Origin: Janthinobacterium lividum PAMC 25724
GTDB taxonomy: Bacteria > Pseudomonadota > Gammaproteobacteria > Burkholderiales > Burkholderiaceae_D
Direction: 5' to 3'
Assembly (NCBI GenBank): GCA_000242815.2
Contig: AHHB01000036.1
Location: 186,001-250,000 of the forward strand
DNA: 64,000 bases
How positions within the stretch are numbered: the stretch's first letter is position 1; every line of letters starts with the position of its first letter. Of the stretch, positions 56,205-64,000 are shown piece after piece. The notes below the pieces were generated by a model. It had not been told where the DNA came from and did no database searches. It worked only from the letters and a program-made list of their open reading frames with translations. Made by a program: the position numbers and the translations under genes.

Positions 56205-58517
56205 CTAATCGAGCGTGCGCGCCACGCGAAAGCCCACGATGTCGTTCGACAGCACGGTGGAAAAACCGTTGCGCAGGGCCGAGCGCAGATAGCGCGGATG
56301 GTACAGCCAGGAACCGCCGCGCAGGACGCGCCGGCTGCTGTCGCTACCGCTTTCCCATGCGCTGCCATCAGCGGGCGCGCCGGCGTAATTATCATGCACC
56401 ACGTCCTGCACCCATTCCCACACATTGCCATGCATGTCGAACAAGCCCCATGAATTGGGCGCGAAGGTGCCCAGCGCGCTGGTGCCGCCCCGGTACACGC
56501 CGCGCGGGCCGCCGTTATAGACATACAGGCCGTCGTAGTTGGCTTGCTCGGTGCTGATCGTGTCGCCCACGTTGAAGGCCGTGCGCGTGCCGGCGCGGCA
56601 AGCGTATTCCCACTCAGCTTCGCTGGGCAGGCGGTAATGCCGCCCGGTGCGCGCGCTCAGCCAGGCCAGGTATAGCTGCGCGTCATTCCAGCTTACGCCG
56701 ACCACCGGATGCTGGTCGTTCTGCACGAAACCGGGATTGTCCCAGTCCGTTTCCGAACCACCCACCCATTGCGTCGCCTGCACAAAGGTGCGCCATTCGC
56801 CCACACTGACAGGGTGGCGCGCCAGCGCAAACGGTCGTTCGATGCCAACCCAGTGCTGCGGTGTCTCGCGCCCCAGCCAAGCCTGTTGCGAGCCGGCCTC
56901 GATGGCGACCTTGTGCTCCATCTCGTGCGCGCCCATCTGAAAGCGACCGCTGGGAATGAGCACCAATTCCGGCCCCTGCCCCGCGCCATCGAGGAAAGCA
57001 TCGCGCAAGATGCCTTCGGCATTGGCCACCGGCTCCACGTGCTGCGCTTCTGCTGCCGGCGCCGGTGCCGGCACCGGCGCCGGGGCAGTTGCGGCAACGG
57101 CGCGGCTGGCCTCTTGCCTGCGCGCGCGTTCCTGCTCGGCGCGATACGCCGCCTCCGCCTTGGCGACGATAGCCTTGCGCTGCAATTGCTGATGCTGCTG
57201 CAAGGCGCTGGCGGCATCGGCTTCGCGGCGCGCGCGCAACTGGCCGCGCAGCGCTTCCTTGCGCAGCTTGCGCGCCTCTTCCGCTTCGACATGGCGCTGC
57301 GCTTCCTGCTCGCGGCGCAGTTTATCCTGCCGCTGCTTTTCCAGCGCGGCGGCCTCGATTTCCGCCTTGCGCCGCAGGTCCAGTTCTTCCTGGCGCGCAC
57401 GTGCTTCCTTCAGCGCCGCTTCGCGGGCCTGCTCGGCCGCCACTGCCGCTTCCTTTTGCTGCTGCGCAGCGCGCGCCTGCTGCTGGCGCGCCTGCTCGGC
57501 CAGCTCCTCGGGCGATGGTCCGACGGCACGCTCCAGTGCTTCCAGCAAGGCTTGCACCGATTGTGGACGCAATGGCGCTGTCATGGAAAAGCCGTTCTGC
57601 AGCACTTGCCACTGTTGCGCGTTGAGCGCTTGCGGCTTCGAGGGAAGATGGCTGGCGCCACGCGCATCGTCGAAGGGCATGCGCCCTTCGAGCATCTGGT
57701 AAATCATCACCGCCACTGCATACACGTCCTGGCGCGGACTGGGCTGGCGCTGGTGTGCGCCCGCCTCCGGTGCCCGATACCCGTGCGTGCCCGCATTCGG
57801 CGTTTCCAGCCCCAGGCTGCTGCCCGCATTGCGCACGCGTGTAGCGATGCCGTAATCGAGCAGCTTGATGTCGCCTTTCGCGGTCAGGAAGACATTGCCT
57901 GGCTTGATGTCGCGGTGCACCAGCTTGTGCTTTTCCCACGCATACGACAGGGCATCGGCCACCGGCTGCAGCAATTGCTGCACCGTCGACAACGACAGCG
58001 CACCCTGGCGCCCCAGATAGTGCTCGAGGTCTTCGCCATCGAGGCACTCCATGATGATGAAATAACTGGCCGTGGCAGGGTCCTGCGCCCATTCGTAGAC
58101 GCGCACGATGTTTTCATGCGCAAGCTTCCTCGCCTGCGTGGCTTCCTCGATCAGCAGCTTGGCGTGCGTGGCGCTCTGCGTCAGTTGCGGCGGCAAAATC
58201 TTCAGCGCCACCATTTCGCTGCTGCCCAGCTCCGCGTGGGTGGCCAGGTCAGTGGCTTGCCAGACTTGCCCCATGCCGCCCGTGCCAAGCAGGCGTTCAA
58301 GCCGGTAGCGGCGGTTTTGCGGGCCGATTTCCTGGCCTGCCATGAAGCCCAGTTCCGTGCCCTGGCGCACGGGCAGCGGTACGGGCATGGCGCCCGGCGG
58401 CGCGTACTCGGCATCGAGGATGGCGTTCTTGCGGCGTTCAAATTCTTGCTCGCTGAGCAGCCCATCGTCATGCAGGGCGCGCAGTTCGCGCAGTTTATCT
58501 CGTGCTTTTTGCATCAT
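56205..58517 (-). CDS. Ser/Thr protein kinase with SUMF1-like C-terminal domain
   Basis: A 770-residue protein. A SHOCT-like N-terminal helix pair (KLRELRALHDDGLLSEQEFE) is followed by a kinase domain (about 70-335) with GTGGMGQVW, VALKIL, HRDIKPGNVFL, DYGIA in place of DFG, and GTHGYRAPE. A long charged coiled coil lies at about 345-500. The C-terminal domain (about 520-770) has a formylglycine-generating-enzyme fold (FQMGAHE, VSWNDAQLYLAWL, LPSEAEWEYACRAGT, MHGNVWEWV, LRGGSWLY). The two catalytic cysteines of true FGE near the LRGGSW segment are absent, so this domain probably binds a ligand. There is no membrane segment. It lies 19 bases downstream of the zinc-ribbon protein gene, so they form an operon. 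Confidence 0.92.
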   Translation of the reverse strand: MMQKARDKLRELRALHDDGLLSEQEFERRKNAILDAEYAPPGAMPVPLPVRQGTELGFMAGQEIGPQNRRYRLERLLGTGGMGQVWQATDLATHAELGSSEMVALKILPPQLTQSATHAKLLIEEATQARKLAHENIVRVYEWAQDPATASYFIIMECLDGEDLEHYLGRQGALSLSTVQQLLQPVADALSYAWEKHKLVHRDIKPGNVFLTAKGDIKLLDYGIATRVRNAGSSLGLETPNAGTHGYRAPEAGAHQRQPSPRQDVYAVAVMIYQMLEGRMPFDDARGASHLPSKPQALNAQQWQVLQNGFSMTAPLRPQSVQALLEALERAVGPSPEELAEQARQQQARAAQQQKEAAVAAEQAREAALKEARARQEELDLRRKAEIEAAALEKQRQDKLRREQEAQRHVEAEEARKLRKEALRGQLRARREADAASALQQHQQLQRKAIVAKAEAAYRAEQERARRQEASRAVAATAPAPVPAPAPAAEAQHVEPVANAEGILRDAFLDGAGQGPELVLIPSGRFQMGAHEMEHKVAIEAGSQQAWLGRETPQHWVGIERPFALARHPVSVGEWRTFVQATQWVGGSETDWDNPGFVQNDQHPVVGVSWNDAQLYLAWLSARTGRHYRLPSEAEWEYACRAGTRTAFNVGDTISTEQANYDGLYVYNGGPRGVYRGGTSALGTFAPNSWGLFDMHGNVWEWVQDVVHDNYAGAPADGSAWESGSDSSRRVLRGGSWLYHPRYLRSALRNGFSTVLSNDIVGFRVARTLD

Positions 58518-58536
58518 CAGGGGTGATACGCTTCCA

Positions 58537-60864
58537 TCAAGGCTGCAGGGCAACGCCGCAGGCGGCGCAAAATTGATCTTCAGGATGGCCCACGCGCTGC
58601 GCATGCCCGTTCTTGCAGCGCAGCGGTGCCGCGCTGGCGGCGCCTGGCTGCAGCGCCTGCGCCACGGCCACGCCCAGCTGCACCTGCGCCGACAGGCCAT
58701 GCGCATGCGCCGCATTGTGCAGCGTGATCAGGTCGAGCTGCTGGCGCCGTTCACGCTCAAACTGGCCGTCCAGGTAGCTGCGCTCCTGCGCCACGCTATC
58801 GTGCGCCATGCGTATCGCATCCTGCGGCGCGATACTGTTCTCGGCTGCCGCCAGCGCCGCCAGCGCGTGGATCTGTTCGGCGCTCATGCCCGCCTGCAGC
58901 TGCGCCTTCAACACTTGCGCCAGCGCGGCCGCATTTTGCCCGGCGGCCATGGCTACCTTGCCAGTGTCGCTCAGAGAACCGATCTTCTCAATGCGCTCGA
59001 TGTCGATGCGCGCCAGTTCGGCCGCATGCGCCTGCTGCGCCAGCAGGGCGTCGTATTCCCCCTTCCAGCGCGCGTAATCGCTTTCGCGCTGCTGCGCCAT
59101 GGCCTGCAAGTCGCGCTGCCATTGCGCTTCCTGTTCCAGCTGGCGCAGCTGCTGGCGCTGCTCCTCGATGGCCAATGCGTCGAGCTGCGCCAGCTGCGAC
59201 TGCTGCTGCAGTTGGCGCGCATGCACGCCATCAGCCTCGATGGTGCGCAGCAGTTTTTCCTGCTGCGCGATGGCATCCTCGCGCGCGCCGCCACGCCGCA
59301 GCGCCGCCACTTTTTCCGCAATTTCTGCCGCCTGCACTTGGGCCGCTTCATCCTTGTGGGCCTCGGCGCGCAGCAGTTCGCGCTGGCGCGCCAGCTGCAT
59401 CTGGTCTTCCCACTCCTGCACCCGCTCGGCCTCGCGCTTGCGCGCGGCATTGACCAGCATCAGCCCCTGCCAGGCGGCTTGGTGCTGCTCCGCCTCCAGT
59501 TGCGCCTCGCGCTGGGCCGCATCCGCTTGCGCCCGGCGCAGGCGCGCCAGTTGGGTGCGGCGGCCCGTCTCGTCATCGATCAACAGCGCGCTTTCGATCT
59601 GCTGCGCGATCGACTGCAAGTGCACTTGATGGGTAAAGCGCTGCTGCGCCAACTGGAGCTGTTCGCGCCCATGCAACTGCGACAGTTCCAACTCGCTGCG
59701 CATCTTGATGGCGGCCAGCGCGCGCACGTGTTCCCAGTTGGCTGCTTCATCGGCGCGCTGCGCGCCCTTTTGCGCCAGCTCCTGTTCCAGTTCGCCCAGC
59801 GCCAGCGCGGCGCCATGCTCAAGCGCCTGGCGCCGCGACTTCGCTTCGAGGATGCGGCCATACAGGTCGATCTGGCGCCCGCGCAGCGCTTGCAGGCGCT
59901 CCGCTTCCTGGTGCCCCAGCTCCGCCTTTTCCAGCGTCGCATCCTGTTGCAGTTCGGCGCGCCGGTGCGCATGGCGCGCCGCCAGTTCTTCACGGCCGAT
60001 GCGCTGCCTTTCTTCTGCGTCATACAGCTGGTCGAGCTGCTGCATGCGTTCCAGGCTGTGCTGTTCCAATTGCTGCGACGCCAAGCCGCCCAGCCACAGC
60101 GTGCCGATGCAGGCACCAGTGTCGCCCTTACCCTCGCTCTCGCGCTTGTCGTGGCGCAGGCTGAGGGTCTCCACGCGCGCCACGGCCAGGCCGCTAGGCG
60201 CCAGGCGCTGGGTCAGGGCCGATTGCAGGCGTTCGTTCAATTCGGGCCGCAAATCGGCATTCGCGTCCATCTCGCGCAGCACCCGGCTGCCGATGAATTC
60301 GAGCACAATCTGGCGCACCGACGGCAGCAGCAAGGCGTGCAGATGCGCGCGCGTGACGGCGCCTGGCGCACGCATGAACTGGCGCGCGAACGCATCGGAC
60401 TGGCCCAGCCCGATATCGACGCGCAGGGACGCGGTGACGTTCAGCAACTCCGCGCTGGCCAGGCCAGGCAAGTCGAATTCCAGGCTCACAGCATCGGCGC
60501 GCGCGATCAGCACTTCGGCCGGACGCGCCGGCAACAGCGCCGGCAGTCGGGCAAAGAAGGCGGCGCTGTCATAGCTGCCAACCGGTACCAGGGTGAAAGC
60601 GTCCGACTGCACGATCCAGGCGCGCGACTCGGCGGGCACCTGCAAGCGGCGCGCTGCATTGCCGAACAGCGAGGACAACTCGCGCACGCCAAAAAATAGA
60701 GCCAGTTGCCCATCAGCAAGATGCCATTGATTGGCATGCAGCACCGCATCGCTGTCGGGAGCGCCCAGTGACAAGCCGCATTGCGCGCAATAGCAGGCGG
60801 CCGCGCCGTTCTTATGCTCGCAGCGCGGACAGCGGGCGCCGCCAAAACCAAACAATTGGAACAT
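58537..60864 (-). CDS. Zinc-ribbon / SPFH-like / coiled-coil protein
   Basis: A 775-residue protein. The N-terminal zinc ribbon is CPRCEHKNGAAACYCAQCG. Residues about 40-260 look like a beta-rich band-7/SPFH-type region (LRVDIGLGQSD, VLREMDANADLRPELNERLQ, SGLAVARVETLSLR is the typical SPFH tail). A ~400-residue Gln/Glu/Ala-rich coiled coil follows, and the protein ends in a second zinc ribbon (CKNGHAQR..FCAACG). There is no clear membrane helix. It probably assembles into large oligomers and acts as a scaffold for the co-transcribed kinase. The SPFH assignment is an inference from pattern, not a firm match. Confidence 0.7.
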   Translation of the reverse strand: MFQLFGFGGARCPRCEHKNGAAACYCAQCGLSLGAPDSDAVLHANQWHLADGQLALFFGVRELSSLFGNAARRLQVPAESRAWIVQSDAFTLVPVGSYDSAAFFARLPALLPARPAEVLIARADAVSLEFDLPGLASAELLNVTASLRVDIGLGQSDAFARQFMRAPGAVTRAHLHALLLPSVRQIVLEFIGSRVLREMDANADLRPELNERLQSALTQRLAPSGLAVARVETLSLRHDKRESEGKGDTGACIGTLWLGGLASQQLEQHSLERMQQLDQLYDAEERQRIGREELAARHAHRRAELQQDATLEKAELGHQEAERLQALRGRQIDLYGRILEAKSRRQALEHGAALALGELEQELAQKGAQRADEAANWEHVRALAAIKMRSELELSQLHGREQLQLAQQRFTHQVHLQSIAQQIESALLIDDETGRRTQLARLRRAQADAAQREAQLEAEQHQAAWQGLMLVNAARKREAERVQEWEDQMQLARQRELLRAEAHKDEAAQVQAAEIAEKVAALRRGGAREDAIAQQEKLLRTIEADGVHARQLQQQSQLAQLDALAIEEQRQQLRQLEQEAQWQRDLQAMAQQRESDYARWKGEYDALLAQQAHAAELARIDIERIEKIGSLSDTGKVAMAAGQNAAALAQVLKAQLQAGMSAEQIHALAALAAAENSIAPQDAIRMAHDSVAQERSYLDGQFERERRQQLDLITLHNAAHAHGLSAQVQLGVAVAQALQPGAASAAPLRCKNGHAQRVGHPEDQFCAACGVALQP

Positions 60865-61253
60865 GTGTGACTCCTGATGAAAATGATTGCGCGCGCAAGT
60901 GTGCGCAACACGGCTGCCATGCCGATTCTAGCAGGCCAGCTGGCGCTGCACCTTGCGCGCGCCAAGCGTGCAATCCATGCGGCAATATGTGATGCAAGAC
61001 ATGACGCACAGCAAGCGCACAACACTGCATAGTGTCAAATAATGCCATAGGGCAATTGCATTCATATGCCAGGATACAGGGCTAATTAGGCCTCAATTCA
61101 AGCGCTCGCCCACCAGTCCCGGGACGGCATTTCAGCGCCGTTTTTCTGCAAGCCATGCCGCCAAAACTACGCCTGGTCGCATGCGCATGGCGCACCGGCG
61201 CACGCTACGCTACAGTGCAGACATCGCCAACCGCCCACCCGACAGGACCGATC
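60865..61253. other. Divergent promoter region
   Basis: About 390 bases between the zinc-ribbon/kinase operon and a small exported protein. No supported gene. The sequence around 60890-60912 is rich in GCGCGC alternation. An AT-rich patch near 61035-61110 may contain promoters. Confidence 0.45.
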
Positions 61254-61511
61254 ATGAACACGCCAAAAAACACCTTGAAAAACATGGAAGCCATCTTCAC
61301 CATCGCCGTTGCCATCGCCTGCGGTGCCAGCTATGCCAGCTACGCCAGTTTCACCCAGCCAACAGCTGCCGTCACGAGCGCTGCGGTACAAACCGGCGCC
61401 ATTCCCGTGGTGGTGGTCAGCGCCAAGCGCATGACGGAACAAGAAAAGAAAATCTCGCTGATCGAAGAACGGCAAGCCTTGCTGGCCAATGCCAACGCCA
61501 GCGCCTTGTGA
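61254..61511 (+). CDS. Small exported hypothetical protein
   Basis: An 85-residue protein with an N-terminal hydrophobic stretch (MEAIFTIAVAIACGASYASYA) that may be a signal peptide or membrane anchor. A short region VVVVSAKRMTEQEKK follows, then a charged helix. CAGGACCG precedes the ATG at 61254. No family recognised. Confidence 0.65.
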   Translation: MNTPKNTLKNMEAIFTIAVAIACGASYASYASFTQPTAAVTSAAVQTGAIPVVVVSAKRMTEQEKKISLIEERQALLANANASAL

Positions 61512-61657
61512 GCCGTCCATGCTGACGCCAGGGCGCCATTGCTCTCGGCCACGCAGACACAGTATTGTGTCAGTTGTAAGAAGTTGCATCAAAGGCGATC
61601 AGCGCGCCGACAAGTGGCTATAGTCCATTTCACGCAATTACCGAAATGGAGCACCGC

Positions 61658-62002
61658 ATGACACCCATCGCACTCTACGCAGCAGCCATGCTTGCCGTCA
61701 GCACCGCGGCCTTCTTGCCCGCGCAGGCGACAGCACAGAATCAGCTCGGCGTGAGCATTGTCGTTGGCAACGCCCCGCCTCCGCCACGGTTTGAAAGCGC
61801 GCCCGCGCCGCGCGCCGGCTATGTCTGGGCGCCAGGCTACTGGAACTGGGACGGGCAGCGCCATGTCTGGAGCGGCGGCAAATGGCTGCGCGAACGCGGC
61901 GGCCAGCAGTATCGCCACGCCGCCTGGAGACAAGAGAACAATCACTGGCGCCTGGAGCGTGGTGACTGGGTCGCCGCGCAAGTGCAGCCCCGCCGTGAGT
62001 AA
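61658..62002 (+). CDS. Exported YXWXGXW-repeat protein
   Basis: A 114-residue protein with a signal peptide (MTPIALYAAAMLAVSTAAFL, cut after ATAQ). The YXWXXGYW-type motifs are YVWAPGYWNWDG and HVWSGGKWLRER, typical of small envelope proteins of beta-proteobacteria, followed by a basic C-terminus. Role unknown. The ATG at 61658 is preceded by GGAGCACCGC; an in-frame ATG at 61646 overlaps that site. Confidence 0.82.
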   Translation: MTPIALYAAAMLAVSTAAFLPAQATAQNQLGVSIVVGNAPPPPRFESAPAPRAGYVWAPGYWNWDGQRHVWSGGKWLRERGGQQYRHAAWRQENNHWRLERGDWVAAQVQPRRE

Positions 62003-62157
62003 CACCTGAGTAAAACTACTGCGCGGCAGTCGCTCGCTACGGTGCTGTCGGGCGTCGCACGATAGCAGGAACGACAAACCGGCCTTGTCATTGTCCCGAC
62101 ACATCTCTGTATTAGAATCGCGCGACGATCAATCATACTGCGCGAGAAAGATTCACG

Positions 62158-63186
62158 ATGGCAAAGGAAACTGCCGGTTTCACCTACGGTTCGGACACCT
62201 CGGGCCTGGTTTGGGGCTTCCTGTTTGACCGCGAAGCGCAGCCGCTGGCGCTGGACTCGGCCGCCGCAGGCGCTTGGCTGGCCGATGGCGCGGCCAGGCC
62301 GGTGCAGCAATTTGTCTGGCTGCACTTCAATTTGTCGCATGCGGCCAGCGAAAAATGGCTGATGACGCATACGCAGCTGGCCGACGAATTCTATGAAACC
62401 CTGCACCAGGGTTCGCGCTCGACGCGCATCGAACAGGCGGAAAACACCCTGATCGCGGTGGTCAACGATGTGGTACACAATTTTTCATTCGAAGCGTCCG
62501 ACATTTCCACCATGTGGGCCAGCGTGGAGCAAAACCTCGTCATCACGGCGCGCCGCGCGCCGCTGCAGTCGATAGAACGCCTGCGCCAGGCGGTCATCAA
62601 GAACCACGAGCCTATCCGTTCGTCGGTGGAACTGATGATCCATCTGCTGCGCGACCAGGCCGACGTATTGGTCAACATCGTGCGCGATGCCGTGGCGCGG
62701 GTCGACGATATTGAAGACCACTTGCTGGCCGGACGCCTGGTGCCCAAGCGCGAAGACCTGGGCGCCATGCGGCGCGTGCTGGTGCGCCTGCAGCGCCTGC
62801 TGGCGCCGGAACCGGCGGCCCTGTTCCGTCTGCTGCAACGCCCGCCCGCGTGGGTTTCCGAGCTGGACAGCCTGGAACTGCGCCAGTCAACGGAGGAATT
62901 TTCCGTCGTACTCAGCGATATGTCATCCTTGCAGGAGCGCATCAAGCTGCTGCAAGAAGAGATTGCCGCCAGCGTCAACGAGGAAAACAGCCGCAGCCTG
63001 TTCGTGCTGACCATCGTCACCGTGCTGGCCTTGCCGATCAATATTATCGCCGGCATGCTGGGCATGAATGTGGGGGGAATTCCGCTGGCGCAACACCCGC
63101 AGGGTTTCTGGATTATCGTGGCCATCATCCTCACGTTTACCGTCGTGGCGGGATGGCTGGTGGTGCGCGTGCAACGCAACAATTAA
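62158..63186 (+). CDS. zntB: CorA-superfamily Zn2+/Mg2+ transporter (ZntB type)
   Basis: A 342-residue inner-membrane transporter. The long N-terminal cytoplasmic domain (about 1-280) is rich in helices. Two C-terminal transmembrane segments follow, with the GMNVGGIP signature after TM1 (about residue 298), the ZntB/CorA selectivity motif. ZntB moves zinc; a magnesium or cobalt role is possible for other CorA members. The promoter is local; it forms a single-gene unit. Confidence 0.9.
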   Translation: MAKETAGFTYGSDTSGLVWGFLFDREAQPLALDSAAAGAWLADGAARPVQQFVWLHFNLSHAASEKWLMTHTQLADEFYETLHQGSRSTRIEQAENTLIAVVNDVVHNFSFEASDISTMWASVEQNLVITARRAPLQSIERLRQAVIKNHEPIRSSVELMIHLLRDQADVLVNIVRDAVARVDDIEDHLLAGRLVPKREDLGAMRRVLVRLQRLLAPEPAALFRLLQRPPAWVSELDSLELRQSTEEFSVVLSDMSSLQERIKLLQEEIAASVNEENSRSLFVLTIVTVLALPINIIAGMLGMNVGGIPLAQHPQGFWIIVAIILTFTVVAGWLVVRVQRNN

Positions 63187-63240
63187 TGCTTAAAAACTCG
63201 GCCAGACGGGCGAACGGCAGGCGCCGTCCGCCATCGCTGC

Positions 63241-63669
63241 TTAGCGGTGATACTCACCGGCACGTTCAGGCTGATACACGATTTCCTCGATCTTCACCTT
63301 CACCACGCCGCCGGGCATGGGCCAGGCGATGCTGTCGCCTATGGACAAGCCCAGCAGTGCGCTGCCGACCGGTGCCAGTACGGAAATGCGGTCGGCCTGG
63401 CCTTCCACATCCTTCGGATATACGAGCGTCAGGCAGAACTCATCCTTGTTTTCTACCGTGAAGCGCACGGTAGAATTCATCGTCACCACGGTGGGCGGTA
63501 TTTCTTGCGGCTCGAGCACCTCGGCACGGCCCAGCTCATCGAGCAAGGCGACCTTGTCCGGCGACAAATTATTTCCCAAGGCATACAACAACGCTTCGAG
63601 TCGTTCCAGGTCTTGTGACGACAAAATAATTTTTGGTTTTATTTCCAAGATATCCTCACTATTCATCAT
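63241..63669 (-). CDS. rnk: Rnk-type nucleoside diphosphate kinase regulator (GreA C-terminal fold)
   Basis: A 142-residue protein of the GreA/GreB-C family. It has a short N-terminal helix (ILSSQDLERLEALLYAL) and a C-terminal FKBP-like domain with FTVENKDEFCLTLVYPKDV, ISVLAPVGSALLGLSIGDSIAWPMPGG (shown in two parts) and VKIEEIVYQPE. It binds RNA polymerase near the secondary channel in known homologues and alters nucleotide pools indirectly. The ATG at 63669 overlaps the end of a small open frame, suggesting translational coupling. Confidence 0.88.
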   Translation of the reverse strand: MMNSEDILEIKPKIILSSQDLERLEALLYALGNNLSPDKVALLDELGRAEVLEPQEIPPTVVTMNSTVRFTVENKDEFCLTLVYPKDVEGQADRISVLAPVGSALLGLSIGDSIAWPMPGGVVKVKIEEIVYQPERAGEYHR

Positions 63670-63784
63670 TAGGGCGACGTCCGGTTTTGCTGGCGGCAGC
63701 GTGCTTGGCTGCGCCAGACAAAACAAACAGCATTAGAACGTCCATCATCAGCAGATTATGGACGAACTCTCGGAGCAAGGCCAT
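63659..63784 (-). CDS. Possible 41-residue membrane protein upstream of rnk
   Basis: The frame MALLREFVHNLLMMDVLMLF continues to a hydrophobic segment and a basic tail (SKTGRRPNDE). It begins at 63784 with GCGAGAACGCT upstream and ends 11 bases inside the rnk start. The overlap and hydrophobic character suggest a real small gene that couples translation to rnk. It could also be only a leader frame. No family recognised. Confidence 0.4.
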   Translation of the reverse strand: MALLREFVHNLLMMDVLMLFVLSGAAKHAAASKTGRRPNDE

Positions 63785-64000
63785 AGCGTTCTCGCATTGC
63801 TCATTAAAATTTATTAAAATCAATGACTTGCAATGACGAATGCAAACAAAGAATGCATCCCTGCCAGGACGGCTGAAACCCATCCAATTACTCTTCATTG
63901 CACTTTTTCCCGGCAGCATATTTTCAGGAGAAAATACGCCATCAAAAAAAAGGCTGCCAATCAAGCTTGCATAATTATTAGAAAAATACGCGCCGCTTAT

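Noticed and set aside
50465-58517. Type VI secretion regulatory cluster
   Set aside because: Kinase, phosphatase and FHA protein are present, but no T6SS structural gene lies in the window and the genes are interspersed with unrelated ones.
58342-60699. 785-codon plus-strand frame opposite the coiled-coil gene
   Set aside because: Complement of a repetitive Gln/Glu/Ala-rich sequence; the minus frame has paired zinc ribbons and coding logic.
1-64000. CRISPR arrays, rRNA genes, integrases or IS transposases
   Set aside because: Looked for regular spaced repeats, rRNA sequence and transposase motifs; none was seen.

Overview
This window looks like a chromosomal segment of a betaproteobacterium of the Oxalobacteraceae (Janthinobacterium/Massilia/Duganella type). 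I infer this from the high GC content, a complete acnD/prpF-type methylcitrate operon, the style of the TonB receptor and TPS exoprotein, and the protein sequences in general. I ran no database search.

Left part (1-8 kb): a partial acyl-CoA dehydrogenase, a decayed AspT-like transporter, a lipoprotein, metE with a truncated and frameshifted metR remnant beside it, a pentapeptide-repeat protein and an MFS exporter. Three of the four copies of a ~120-bp intergenic element lie here, all reading on the minus strand; the fourth is at 17.6 kb. Each copy ends in a strong intrinsic terminator preceded by a conserved GUCUCCUCUA segment and a CCUC(C)-presenting hairpin. They look like a multicopy small RNA family.

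Inserted block (8.03-16.63 kb): the MFS gene and its divergent LysR regulator are separated by ~8.5 kb bounded by two 102-bp direct repeats (4 differences). The repeat carries the shared promoter region and the first 11 lysR codons. The block holds an APS kinase (cysC), a sulfotransferase, and a two-partner secretion pair (tpsB-tpsA). The sulfotransferase is the third gene of the tpsB-tpsA-sulfotransferase run, and CysC would make its donor PAPS. This suggests a mobile sulfation-coupled exoprotein system, which I consider the most interesting feature of the window.

Middle (17.5-37 kb): tail-specific protease, chemoreceptor, DUF2007 protein, thymidine kinase, cbs-cgl reverse transsulfuration pair, an orphan ParB-like protein, two tandem DUF2939 proteins, an HD-GYP protein, a TonB receptor, tRNA-Leu(UAA) and an NCS2 purine permease. 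A three-gene phage-like module follows: an S24 repressor diverging from a winged-helix protein and a lysis-type membrane protein, with three matching operator sites.

37-46 kb: the 2-methylcitrate operon prpB-prpC-acnD-prpF-prpE. A perfect sigma-54 promoter and nested GTTTCA inverted repeats lie upstream, but no prpR gene is nearby.

46-64 kb: two small paralogues, an MBL-fold persulfide-dioxygenase-like enzyme, an M28 peptidase, a GNAT, a glycine-zipper protein, and a scattered signalling set: a PP2C phosphatase, an FHA protein, a Ser/Thr kinase with a SUMF1-like C-terminus, and a zinc-ribbon/coiled-coil protein. Pirin and OsmC, small secreted proteins, a ZntB transporter and Rnk complete the window.
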